Positions 20,081-31,750 of a stretch of 64,000 nt of DNA are shown in pieces. The notes under the pieces are model-generated. The model was not told the origin of the DNA. It saw only the letters and a program-made list of their open reading frames with translations, and made no database searches. Location: positions 12,222,029 through 12,286,028 of the forward strand of contig NC_080702.1 of the NCBI RefSeq assembly GCF_030445035.2, read 5' to 3'. Source of the DNA: Dasypus novemcinctus (Eukaryota > Chordata > Mammalia > Cingulata > Dasypodidae). Positions within the stretch are counted from its first letter, which is position 1, and every line of letters starts with the position of its first letter. The position numbers and the translations under genes are program-made.

Positions 20081-22632
20081 ATATGGCTCTGTATCTTCTG
20101 AGGGCATCTACCTCAACAGTCTTGAATGGGATGTTAGAGGAGTGGGCAGAGACATGGTAGAGAGTTACTTGCTGCTGCTGGTAGGCAATCAAGTTGTCCT
20201 TCCACAAATTTCTCCCACACAGAGGGCAGCTCATGACAGTCCATTGTTCCTGTCTCATTTTTAGTATTTACAGTCCACTTCTTGATAGGGATGGCATGTT
20301 CAGAGTGACTGGACACTATTGGGTTAAGCCCTTCACTTGCATCAAATCTTAGGCTGCACATAGTTGCTTTTATAAGGGGCTATATTGTACTTTGGCCCTT
20401 TCCACAATTGTGACTAAAATGCAAGGGTTACTTGTTTAGAATGTTGCCTGTGTCACAAACCCCACCCAAAGCCATTATTCATGCTGGCCACATTCAATTA
20501 GCAGTGTAAGTCAAGGTCAGCCCCCATTACTGCTTGAGACTTTGCTATTGCCCTCTTTAACTTTTTTTAAAAAGCAGCCTGTGGGGTGTTCTCATTTACA
20601 TGCATAACATTTCCTAATTAACACATACAATGGTTTTAATATCTGAGCTAAAAGTGTCTTCAATATGCCAACAACCTCAGAAAGACCGTGAACTTTTTTA
20701 GAGTTTATGGTGTGGGAAAATATACTTTAACAACAATGGTTTGACAGAGCAGCAAGGACCTTGTAGTTTGTCCCAGTTGTTTGCCCATTCCAGGCACTTA
20801 AGATACCATTATTTCTGATGCTTCTTTTAATTTTGAAAGAATTAGTGGTTAATATATCATCAGTATAATGAAATAGGGTTACAACCACAAGTTTTTTTCC
20901 ATGCAGCGAGATTCTTTGCCACGAGGCCAGGACAAATGGTTGAGCTATGCACATTGCCTTGGGGAAGCAGTGCAAAATACACCATTGCCCTTTTCACATG
21001 AAGGTGAATGTAGGCTGGCTTCACTTTCCTAAAGAGATAATAAAGCCTTAGCATGTTCTAAAACAAAGGAGTAATGATATAACTGGATATTAATTTCTTG
21101 CAACAGACTAGCAATATTTGGGGCCACTGCATACAGCAGTGTTATTACTTTAATTCATGATAATCTATTGTTATGCACCGCCCCTGACTGTCCCCAATCA
21201 CCACTCTCTTTCTGTAACCAGAGAACTGCTGCTTAAGTAAGAGGTGGAATAAATCAGTTACATACAAGCCAAACCATCTGCTGCTTGATTTTCAGAAAGA
21301 GAGGTTGTTTCTGTGACACATAACATTGTAAAAAAAATCATTAAAACCATAATTAACAATGTTGTACTTTTATCTGATATTATGCTGAAACATTGCTAAA
21401 TTTCCAGGAATTTTATATACTCTTAAGTATTCATGTGAGCATTTTAGTCAAACAACTTTCATTAACAGAGAGTTAAAGAGTCTCTCTTAAATAAACATTT
21501 TTCATTCAACTCAAAACATATCAAATGAACTTAACCATCTCATTAGTTTACTTTTGTCTTTTACACCTTTACCATGATTACATTAATTAACAGGTATTTT
21601 ATTTTAGCAGAACAGGAAAAAATACTTTCTCCTTAATTTTATGAAAACCTAAGGTTTCTAATGGAATCAAGATGTATCTCTCTACCACCACTTCAATATG
21701 CAGATTCAGATGGCCTCTTACAAGTTTTCCTTGTATGAAGCTACCTTTTGTTATTAGCATCAATTCAGTTCCTGTTTGATAATGACTTCCTGGAATTAGC
21801 CATTTAAATATTTCACTTTAAACAATACTTCTATAAACTCCTTATAACTATTCATAACCACACAGGTTATATTACTTCATCTTAAGACAAATTCCACCCT
21901 CACAGCACACAGAACACATTCCGTTTCTTGATGGTCCCTCTTACAATACATTCTACAAGTTTTGTTCCACATATTTCCATTCTGCTTTTATGAAAACCAG
22001 CCATTTTTTTTTCCTTGTCTGCACCTGTTCTCATGCTAATTTTGGTTTCTTAGTTAAATTCTCCCTCTGATCCACGTACATCAGTCAGAGATCCTGCTCC
22101 AACTATTAACTCTTCCTCCACTCACCTTGCCTTTGCTTTGGCTGCTAATGGATTGTTAGTACTATCGTGCAAGGCAAAGAGGAAGGACCAGGCAATGTCT
22201 ACAACCACTATACATTGCTCTTTCTTAATAAAAGTTCCCTTTACTCTTTGCTCTAACTGCACTAATCCAGCAGGAGTGTATGGGGCATCCCCCAACTCCC
22301 TCATGGTCCTCAATCATCTCTCAGCTGGTCAAGCTCATATTACATGGAAGTGCCTGATTGCCCCAGGATCCTACCCACAGCAGACACCCGATGTAAAGTA
22401 GGGTCTCCCTAACACTATCTGGAATGGCTAGCATGCTTTCAACTGCCTTATCCTGGTGGGATTCTCTGGAAAATCCTGCAAACTATGCCATTTGTAACAC
22501 AGGAGGATCAAGCCTGGTAAAGCCAACAAAATATTTTTGATATTCCGAAGAATCCACATAGAAGTTATAAAGCCAGCAGAAGCCATGCCATTTTATTTAC
22601 TCACATAACCCAATGATGGCCATCAGGCAGTG
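20060..22632 (-). mobile_element. ERV-L (class III) internal remnant
   Basis: The minus strand shows decayed pol in order. RT sequence at about 21054-20727 includes FALLPQGNVHSS and then YTDDILTTNSFKI, a degenerate catalytic motif in the ERV-L style. RNase H-like text follows at 20258-20080 ([23 protein letters not shown]). A 63-codon frame at 22313-22122 (ELGDAPYTPAGLVQLEQ...) may be an upstream part. Many stops and indels are present. It is interrupted at its lower edge by the class II provirus junction and at 22,637 by the class I ERV, after which it may resume at 29,953. Confidence 0.6.
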
Positions 22633-22636
22633 ACTG

Positions 22637-23112
22637 TGATGTGGGCTATGGGTGGAAGGCTTTTTGTCTCTTCAGAGATAACTAAGCTGTTTGACTTGTG
22701 AGTGTGGAACGGTAAGAGGCTGCAGTCCTGCCCTTAGGGAAAATGGCAACAGGCTCCAGTCCCAGGAAATGTTTAACAATGCAAAGGCTATAAACTTTAA
22801 GTATTTAGGGGAAATGCAAAAAGTAAATATGCTAAAAGCTTATCTAGAATATCTGGAGTCCATGCTAAAAGCTTACCTAAGATATGGAAGATATATGCTA
22901 ATTGAAGCCTATTGAGAACTGGAACAAAGGGACCATTTGGCCTTTCCTCTCTGTATAAAAGACGTTTGAAAATCTTGTTCGGGACTCAAGATTCAAACAG
23001 AAGTTCCCGAGTCCGGCCGGCCGTCAATAAACCATTTTTCCTTCTCAAAATCATTCCTGAGTCCTGGCCTCTCTATACTTAAATAATTAAACTTCTCTTA
23101 AATTCCACAACA
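22637..23112 (+). repeat. 5' LTR of the coding-empty ERV
   Basis: It begins TGATGTGGGC and ends CCACAACA. A TATAAAAG box lies at 22954-22961 and AATAAA at 23026-23031, giving a U3-R-U5 order for plus-strand transcription. A near-perfect inner repeat 'atgctaaaagctta(t/c)cta' occurs twice in U3 (near 22830 and 22862). The 74-codon frame inside is repeated in both LTRs and is not a gene. Confidence 0.9.
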
Positions 23113-23116
23113 TTTT

Positions 23117-23134
23117 TGGCGACCACGAAGGGAC
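23117..23134 (+). promoter_or_regulatory. Primer binding site, tRNA-Arg type
   Basis: TGGCGACCACGAAGGGAC lies four bases after the 5' LTR. Its reverse complement matches, as I recall them, the 3' ends of mammalian tRNA-Arg species (UCG/CCG anticodons) ending ...CGTGGTCGCCA. It would prime minus-strand DNA synthesis. The assignment should be checked against tRNA sequences. Confidence 0.75.
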
Positions 23135-26100
23135 AACAAATGAAGGCCAGAGACGGTAGCATTTTGCTGCCCCTTCCAAATCCCCGAGGAAGCCGGGAGG
23201 ACTCAGGTGAACCCCAAATCTGGGCGCCCCTGGATTAAATTTAATCCAGAAAAGATGTGGGCTCCACCAGAATCTTCCCAACAAAAATCGAGGGCAATGA
23301 AAGGTCTGAAGAGAAAGGTTCTGGGAACGAAAAAGAACTCCGAACTTGGAAGAAAGTAAGACTCCCTGGGTGAGCACAGTCTGGAAGGCCCTAGCTTTAA
23401 TTGCTAGGAAGGGGAGGCTGATCACCTCCCGAGAGAACCCTAGTAGCCCCAGAAGGCTGGGAAGAAGCCATTCTCTCTAGGCTTGGGAAAAGGAGAAAAA
23501 CCGGGGAAAAGCCCTGGTGTTTTGGGTTTGTCTAACTGCATGTTAGAATCTGGTACTTGTCTTATATCCACTAAAGGAGTGGAGTCTCGATTTTAATAGG
23601 AAGGGCTATTTATAGGTTCAAGTCCTAATGTCCTGAAAATTGGTCTAGATTAAGGAAAACAAAACTTGGTTACAGGAAAATGGATCGGCTTTTCTAGTGG
23701 AGCTTGGTCTGGGTGTAAAGTTTAAACAGAAGAAAAGTCTAGCTGAAATCTTTTGTTATGGTGCTAATTTGTGAATGAATTCGCTTTATACCAAATGTTA
23801 AGTGTTCTGAGGTTTGTGATGGCTGTGGGGGCAGCCATGGTGAAAATAAATATATAAACTTGTGGGTCAGATTAGTAACCTTTGTGCTTCTGTCTGTGTC
23901 AGCTCAATGCTAATGTTGGAGTTGTGTCCTTATGTAAAGTGAAATTACAGCTGAGCTGGAGCCCTCCCTTGCCATTGGCAAGGGGGTGAAATGATTCTGG
24001 GGCAAAAGCTGAGGAGTCTGGATGTTTGCAGAGTCTAGATGTTTGTGCATGCTCTGCTGTCTTGTCTCTGGTCTGGCCCTTTGCCGGGGCTTGGAGGCCA
24101 TCTGTGTCCACGCCAAGCACCCAAGTTTGTTGGGAATGTCCCAGTCAGGGCAGCTGGGTTCCTGGGAGAGTTGCCAAATTTGAGTAGGTTTTGTCTGCCC
24201 ATTTTGGCTGAAAGCTGGAAAGGGGGGAGTGGCTTGCCCCTTTCCAGTGAGTCCACCCTTCTATTCATAAGCTGCATTCCTGTTTGTTGTGCACCCGACT
24301 GCCTGGAAGGGGGGGAAGTGAAGGGGGTAGAAAGCAGAATCAGAATAAATGCAGTAAAGTTTCCTCCTTAGGGTGTCAAAGCCAAAATACGTTTGCATTC
24401 TGCTCAGGTTCTTAGAAGGTATTGTAGTAACTTTAAGTAAGAGAATGTGTTCTGTGAAAGTAAAATTTGTCTTAAGGGTATAAATAATTATAAAAGTTTT
24501 ACAAAGCATTGTTTAAATTAAGGTATTTAAATGGCTAATTGCAGAAAGTCATTATTTAACAAAACTGAATTGATAATAATAATAATAAAAGGCAATTTTA
24601 TAACAAACTTATTTGGCAGCCAATCTCCCCTGCCAACTTGCTTCCAAAAAAAACTGTTTCTAGTATTACATGCTACTAAGTATTTAAAGTGAAAAAAAGT
24701 TCATTATTTTAACAAGCTTGTTTAGTATTAATGGCAATTATATGTTGTAAGAAGTTTGCCTGGTAACTTAGTATGTGGGATATATGGAGTGTGTTTTTAT
24801 TGTTAAGGAAACAGAAGATGATTTTGTCCTAAGATAAAATGATTGATTATTGGAAAGAGTAGAGTGTGAGACAGAACCTGAATGAATACTGAAAGTGTAG
24901 AAGGTTTGTGGAAGAAAAATTTTTATGATTAAAATTGAGTAAGATCAATATACAAAGAATCTTTTATCAATAGCTTCTTGTGCTTTAACCTCATCATTTC
25001 CTCAGTGTTTAAAGAAGAGTCTTACCTCTTTTAAAAGAACATTTATGTTCTAGAAATCAAATCCTGAAAAGTAGCTTTTTATTTCAAACTAACTGCAAGA
25101 GATTTATTCTTTTACTTTAAAGAAAAAATTAAAGTAATAGTTAAGTTCATTTAATATGTTATAAGTCAAATGAAAGGTATTATAAAATTAATAAGTTTTT
25201 TAAAAAAATTAATAAAAACTGTAACTAAGAGTTAAAATCATTTATAAATGCATTTATATTATAAAACAGTGGAAAGACAATAACTAAAATTATACCTGAG
25301 TGAATTTAGCCTGAAACTATTATTTAAGTGTAAATTCTAAACTAACCTTTCCTTTGTTTATGGTTACTTCAAGCCTAACCTCACCCTTTCCCTTTGCCTA
25401 TGGTTATTTCATAATTAAGAAGAGCTGGGACATCACTGTCTCCTCTCCTGGTATTAGTAACCCTTTCTCTCATGAATTCAAGTGTAAACTAAATAAATTG
25501 CTGCCTGATAGAATAAGGTTAAATGACCACTAAAGTTTTATTATCTCCAAAACCAAAAAGGGGGGTAGAGGGGAAGAAGTCTCCTGCCTTGACGGTCAGT
25601 GTTCCTAAGAGTGGCAATTCATGAGAGAAAGCAGTCTGTCTCCCTGAGGCTTCAAATAGCCTCAGTAAATATATATAAAATTAATCTTGTTGCTTATCCA
25701 AAATTCTTCTAATTTCAAAGTAAAATATAAAGTTCTAAAACAAAATAGTGCTAAGGCATTGAGAACATTTTAGTTATTACAGTCCATTAAGTAAGCAGGA
25801 AAATTCTTGTAGTAAACTGCATAGTCATAATGCAAATTAAAAAGAGTTTCAAGAGTCCTTGAAATGTTTGCAGTCACACTTGTTTTGTAAAGATTAGAAG
25901 TTTAAAGTAATTAAAGTTATGTTTTTGTCTCAAACTATTTATATCTGCCTATTTGCTCAAATTGTTGAAGTTAAATATGCAGTTATATAAGTAATATGTA
26001 TTTCTGGACCCCTAATTAATTAAGCTAAACAATATATAAAATAATGCAAACTATAAGTAATATCAATGAGTTGTGTTTGTGTCTAACCCTTTGTGTCTGC

Positions 26101-29100
26101 CCATTTAAAAAAAAAAGTGCTCAATGTATGTCTTCATACATCAGGATAATATCAAATTAACAAATAAAAATTCTTAAAAGAAGTCTATTCAAATTGTTAA
26201 AAATTAGATATGCAGTTATATTTATAAATATTCTTAAAGCCCAAATTAAACTAAGCAAGATAAAAAAGTCATAGAAATCTGATTATAGAAACAATTAAGA
26301 AAGGGCCTCCTCTTTGCAAGAGCTTTTAAAACAAGACTAGGTGTGGCAGATTAAACCTATCTACTAGGCTAGAGAATTAAGAATCAGTTGCCTAGTAATT
26401 TCCCAGTTTAAACCTTTGTCAGCCATAAAATGCAAAAAAAAAAAAAAAAAAACAAAAAACAAAGATCAGGTTAATTTTCACATAAAAAAAATGTTAATGT
26501 AACCTAGTGGCCTGCTGCCTCAGTCTCCCACTCCCGGGTTGGACAGCAGTAAAAGAGACCAGTTTAAGCCAGTCCTATGGGCAGTAAAAAAATGCCCAAG
26601 AAGGAGCTAACTAAGTTAGTGCCATTTCAGCACTAAATTCTATTCCTTATTTGACAAAGAGGAGCAAGTAAAAACTAAAATAGTTGGAATGTGATAGAAA
26701 AAGCAGTTAAATCAAACTTTTGCGTGAGAAAGTTAAATCTCAGATAAGCTGTAACTTCTGAAGTATCCAATCTATAGAAAAACAGAGGAAGAGCTTGCAT
26801 GCTAAGCTTAGGGGTATAAATTGTGTCATTTTTCTTTGTTCGTGGCACCAGCCATATCTAGCTCTGCACCCCTTCTTGCAAGATTGAGAATAAATTATTT
26901 TCTTCTCCACAATCTAGTGAGCCTTATTTTCTTCCAGAAGATTTCTTTCCAACAAAATAAAAGTAATTAGTGGCTCTATTAACAAATTTCAGTAAGTAAA
27001 AGAAAGTCCATAAAAACTATGGAGAGATCTTTCCTGAGTTATGATTTAAAAAATTAAGTAATTGTGTAATGTGTTTTAAAACCTAGTAGTCAGTATGCAT
27101 GTGTTTTAAAACCTGGTAGTCAGTATGCATGTGTTTTAAAACCTGGTAGTCAGTAAGCTTTTAAATTAATAATTTTCATAACTTAAAGAAAAGAAGTTTT
27201 TAGCTTCCTGTAAAAGAAAAAGAGAACATTCCTTGCATAAACTATTATAGTTTCAATTTTATTTAACTTGAGTGTAATCTCCCATAGTTAATTTATAAAC
27301 TAAATTAACATTATGTACAAAATCTTTAGAGTAATAAATATTGTAAGTTCACATTAGTGAAATTATGCTAAAGGAAAAAGATTGTAGATATGCTCTCTTA
27401 AATAGTGAATTTCTTTCATTAGTAATTGTAATTTAGTAAGTTTATTTAAACATGAAGTGACTAGTCAATGTAGTTATAGTCAATTATAAAGAGTTTGTAA
27501 AACATCTTCCAAACTAAAAATGTTTAAATAGTTCTAGTTGTAGAAGTCATTGTTAACTAAAAAAACTTAGATTAGTATTAGTAGCAGAAATAACTTCATG
27601 ATAATAAACCTGTCTGAAGGCCACTGCAAAGTACACATTTAAGTAAATGGTAATAAAAAGTTGTCTTGATTCTATTGGAAATATTCTGTTTTCATTCTAA
27701 CAATGAAAAATAATATTTTTCCTCTTACTAAAGTAAAGTACCTTCTGTTATCTTCATAGTAAAATTGTGTAAGTAAACAGTCATTTGATATATCTGTTGC
27801 ATTAAGTTGTTTAAAATATATATAAAAACAAAGAATAAACTTTAACATTGTCAAACTCTTGTGCATTCAAACCAGACCTTGAATACATTACAGGTGGCCT
27901 CTCCATGTGAGTTATTGGCTAGGCTGGTCACTGACCCCTCAATTAAAATATGTGCTATATCAGTCTCTGGTTCTGCTCCTAAAGTCAATGAAAACTATAT
28001 TGCAGTTTCAAGCTCCTGCAGCAGCCAATAATGACTCAGTACAGCCAAGTGTACAATAGATATCGCCTCCAGACTGGCACTGTTCCATAGTGCCAGAGAG
28101 CACTATGCACCAGGCTAGTAGAATACTAGAAAATCTCTCTAAGATGAAAGATGCTGCAACTTGCTCACTGCGTTGAAGAACATGCTAAGTAGAGCCATGA
28201 TACCAGGATACTGTAAGTAAAACTTAAACACAATTGGCATTATAGCCTGCTCTCATGGAGAGATAACATGTAAGGTATTACAAACCTGAAACTCAAAACT
28301 AATAATTGCAACTCTGAATCCTTATGCATTAAGTAATACATTAGTTAATATTAAGTGCTGTACTTTTATCCTGTACTAAATATATGCCTAATAATTGTAA
28401 TGTTATCTTTTCTATTTTGAATCAAGTGCAAAAGTATATTAGACATGTTAAATTCCTAGTAAAATCATTTTCTAAACAGTTAGTAACATGTCTATAGAAT
28501 AAGGTGGCAGTCTCAGCCAGTCTCAGTCACCTTCTATATTCTGCTGTACTCTGCTGTGTAGCAAAAGTAAGGCTTGCTTGCTGATAGTGAGTCACCTATT
28601 GAACAAGTCAAAATTGCTAGAAATTGTACAATAAAAACCAAGGTGTAAAAATCTTTATTCTGTAGTTCTGATCACTCCCACAAATGAAAACTAAGAGTAT
28701 TTCCAAATTAGTGTTCTAATCCTGAGTGAAGCCAGTTGCCCAAGGAGTGCCAGTTCACCAGGAGCATCTGACAGAGCGAATGAGTGTCAATCATTAAACA
28801 GCTTAGAATGTGTCTTCAGACAAAGCTAAGTGTCTGTTGCAATTTATCTCTAAAGATAAATAACTTAAAAAAGAATATATATGCTGTTCCCACCAGCTTT
28901 TAAAAAGTGCCATCTTTATAGGCATCTAACCTTGTCTACCTTTGTAATCCAATGGGTCCTCTTTTAAAAACGGGTATTCCAAATTTTTAATTAAGTTTGT
29001 TTCTTTCAGAGTGAACATCTTATTAACCATATGAAAACTTCATCCAACTTTGTACAAAATGCCAGATCCATCTTCCTCCAGTTAGAATAAATTAAGAGTT

Positions 29101-29459
29101 TTACACCTTATTAAGCAATGACTACAGCCCATGGCCAGCAGGAAGCAGTTACAGAAAAGAGAACGTCTCCCTTCAGCACCCCTTTTAAATTAAAGGTGTA
29201 AACTCTTTAAGAGTAAAATAAAAATAATAGATGGATCTGGAACCTGACTAGAAATCCACGTGAGTGCCAGTGGCAGCAGAATAACTGCAAGAGGCCCCTG
29301 CCCAAGATTCTGCTGTCCAGAATAAAAAGTTCTAAACTTCTAAAAACAGTCCTGGATGCTGTACTAAAGACTGATAAATAATCAATCAAAACAACAAACA
29401 GCCATCCACCTCATAGCTCCAACAATAATTATGCCAACGCTTAGCAAGTTAACTTTGGC
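23135..29459 (+). other. ERV interior without coding capacity
   Basis: The first 300 bp are a GC-moderate leader with a possible splice donor (GAAGAAAGTAAGAC, near 23355). From about 24400 the sequence becomes strongly AT-rich with many TAA/TTAA words. No frame has retroviral motifs on either strand. A 30 bp unit is repeated three times at 27071-27160. A poly(A) run lies at about 26435-26452. The part at about 26.1-27.45 kb has an inverted diverged relative at 30.9-31.75 kb. Confidence 0.7.
27071..27160 (+). repeat. Three tandem copies of a 30 bp unit
   Basis: The units 27071-27100, 27101-27130 and 27131-27160 each read GTGTTTTAAAACCT(A/G)GTAGT followed by CAGTATGCAT-type sequence. The last copy has changes at its end. 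The diverged inverted relative near 31260 has a single copy, so the expansion is specific to this copy or subfamily. Confidence 0.9.
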
Positions 29460-29472
29460 AAAAAGAGGAGAA
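29460..29472 (+). promoter_or_regulatory. Polypurine tract of the coding-empty ERV
   Basis: AAAAAGAGGAGAA lies directly before the 3' LTR, as expected for plus-strand priming. Confidence 0.8.
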
Positions 29473-29948
29473 TAATGTGGGCTATGGGTGGAAGGCTCTT
29501 TGTCTCTTCAGAGATAACTAAGCTGTTTGACTTGTGAGTGTAGAACGGTAAGAGGCTGCAATCCTGTCCTTAGGGAAAATAGCAACAGGCTCCAGTCCCA
29601 GGAAATGTTTAACAATGCAAAAGCTATAAACTTTAAGTATTTAGGGAAAATGGGAAAAGTAAATATGCTAAAAGCTTATCTAGAATATCTGGAGTCCATG
29701 CTAAAAGCTTACCTAAGATGTAGAAGATATATGCTAATTGAAGCCTATTGAGAACTGGAACAAAGGGACCATTTGGCCTTTCCTCTCTGTATAAAAGACG
29801 TTTGAAAATCTTGTTCGGGGCTCAAGATTCAAACAGAAGTTCCGGAGTCCGGCCGGCCGTCAATAAACCATTTTTCCTTCTCAAAATCATTCCTGAGTCC
29901 TGGCCTCTCTATACTTAAATAATTAAACTTCTCTTAAATTCTACAACA
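29473..29948 (+). repeat. 3' LTR of the coding-empty ERV
   Basis: It aligns end to end with the 5' LTR at the same length (476 bp). It begins TAATGTGG (second base changed) and ends CTACAACA. TATAAAAG lies at 29790-29797 and AATAAA at 29862-29867. ACTG follows at 29949-29952. Confidence 0.9.
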
Positions 29949-29952
29949 ACTG

Positions 29953-30900
29953 CACCCATACAGTAGGGAAACAAAGCAGCACAAAGTGGGGTGCTAGCTA
30001 ATACCTAGCATATGGAATGATTAACAGTGAGTACTTATCTGTGTGGGTTCCCAGGACAGTAAATCAATGGTTTGAGCAATTAACATTCTTTTGTAGGAGA
30101 CCAGTTGTGCTCTTGGTGCCAGTCTATCCTGAGGGGGAATGATCCATCAGCCAGTATGGCCTTCCCCTCCCAGCCCTTCTGCAGACAGCTCAAGGAAAGG
30201 GCATTCCTTCTATATACTCTACATTTACATTTTGGTCTGTACACTTTGATAACATTCAATGAAATTTAAAACAGCCCATACCCGTTATTGGAAGATTATG
30301 TAGAACAATTCTAATGCCCTAAAAAAAGCCCTATGTTCCATCTATTTTATTCTTCCTTCCCCTTCCCATCAGAACTTTTGGTAACCACAAAGTTTCACTT
30401 TTTGAAGAACAATAACTCAACACTAGATAAGGGAGGTGACAGTGGGCATCCTTGTCTTGTTCCAGATCTGAGGGAAATCTGGGGGAAGGAGCAGGTGAAA
30501 TCTGGGGTTTTGCAGGTCCATGGTTAAAACTACAATATTAGTAATGTCCTCTTGGCAAATATATCATAGGAGGATTACTGGTGTACGGCGTTGGATGTAG
30601 GGGGTATGTGGGTCAGGGTGCACATGGGCAGCAGTCTATGGAATATGTTAGTGTTCATCTTGTCAAAGCATGTAATATCAGTTGGTGATATCTCATTTAT
30701 TGATATCTCAATAAATGAGAAAATATTCAACTCCAATCCTGAGGAGTCCTGCTATATTCTAAATTAGATGGACAACAATCCCACCAGAACAGAAGTAGTG
30801 CCTAATAAAAAGAAAACAGACCAATATGTCAAGTTGTCAATTACCCCTCCCTTTGCTAATTCCAGTGGTTGGGACCCCAGCTGCCATTGGCTACCCCACA
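29953..30900. other. Flank of the ERV with an L1 scrap and a hairpin
   Basis: 29953-30300 should be the continuation of the sequence before 22633, possibly ERV-L. 'acagtgggcatccttgtcttgttccagatc' at 30438-30468 is minus-strand L1 ORF2 text. A perfect 12 bp inverted repeat lies at 30692-30719. There is no gene. Confidence 0.4.
30692..30719. repeat. Perfect 12 bp inverted repeat
   Basis: CTCATTTATTGA (30692-30703), spacer TATC, then TCAATAAATGAG (30708-30719). It would form a stable cruciform or hairpin stem. No function is apparent. Confidence 0.9.
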
Positions 30901-31750
30901 AATGGGTAGCCATGCTAATCATGAGGATTACTTTAACTTTAAACAAGCTTGTTAAAAATTACAATTAGTAATCAAAGAAATTCACTTTAACCATTTTAAG
31001 AGATGGTAAATCTCCATTTCCTTCTATAACATAATTTCATTAAACATGAATGTGCAACTTCCATCATCCTAAAGATTTAATACATATAATGGTAATTGAT
31101 CTCATTGGTATCCTATAAAACTAGGGAGATTATACATAAGCTAAATAAGATTAAAACCATTATATTTCATGCAAGGAATATTCTTTTCCCTCCCTTTACA
31201 GGAGGCTAAAACCTCTTTAATAAAATTGCAAATGTGTGAATAATCTTGAAATATACTGACTGCTAGGTTTTAGAATATACTTGTTTAAATTGTTTTAAAA
31301 GATATTTCCATAGTTTTCAAGGACTTTTCCTTCATTTATTGAAATTTGGTAATTGGGTTATTAACCACCCTTATTTTAAGGCTGGTAGTTTTAAATTGGG
31401 GAATTACAGGGCAAACTGATTCTTAATTCCACTGCCTAGAAGATACAATTTTAATCTTTCACAACTAGCCCCTCCCTCAGAGCTCTTGCAAAGAGAAGGC
31501 CTTGAGGATTGGATAGGTCAAAGATCTTGGAAAATGTTTTTCCCTTTCCCAATTGTCTCTATTTTCAGATTTCTATATGACATTTCCTTCCTGCTTAGCC
31601 TAATTTAGGTTCTAGGAATACTTATTCACATATATAAGTGTGCATTTAATTTTACAATTTGAATAGATCTCTTTTAAGAATTTTCAGTTGTTAACATGAT
31701 ATTACCATCTTGGTCCAGTTCCCAGGGTGAATACTCAAGCTGGGCTGACC
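30900..31750 (-). mobile_element. Diverged inverted relative of the ERV interior
   Basis: The reverse complement follows the interior of the 22.6-29.9 kb ERV in the same order. The word 'ttcttaaaagagatctattcaaattg' corresponds to about 26175. Next come 'atagaaatctgaaaatagagacaatt' to 26275, 'cttctctttgcaagagct' to 26312, 'gaattaagaatcagtttgcc' to 26370, 'aaaacctagcagtcagta' to 27120 and 'cattccttgcat' to 27228. Similarity is well below that between the LTRs. An older copy or a related family lies in the opposite orientation about 1 kb outside the younger element. Confidence 0.7.

Larger units (their letters stand above)
22637..29948 (+). mobile_element. Structurally complete but coding-empty class I-like ERV
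   Basis: The element is bounded by a 4 bp direct duplication ACTG (22633-22636 and 29949-29952). It has two 476 bp LTRs with about 15 differences (near 97% identity), a primer binding site at 23117-23134 and a polypurine tract at 29460-29472. Four-base duplications are typical of class I (gammaretrovirus-like) ERVs. The interior (23113-29472) is AT-rich, and its longest frames are about 110 codons without retroviral motifs. At 3% LTR divergence a coding provirus should still show long frames, so the element was probably empty when it inserted and was mobilised in trans. No gag, pol or env remnant is recognised. Confidence 0.85.

Noticed and set aside
22691..22915. 74-codon frame repeated at 29527-29751
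   Set aside because: It is present twice because it lies in both LTRs; it has no signal or domain, and the duplicate is not evidence of selection.
23087..24371. Frames of 80-112 codons in the ERV leader on both strands, tested as gag
   Set aside because: No matrix, capsid or zinc-knuckle motifs; frames overlap on opposite strands and do not line up into a gag order.
27071..27160. CRISPR-like repeat of 30 bp
   Set aside because: The units are adjacent with no spacers and the genome is mammalian; it is a plain tandem repeat.
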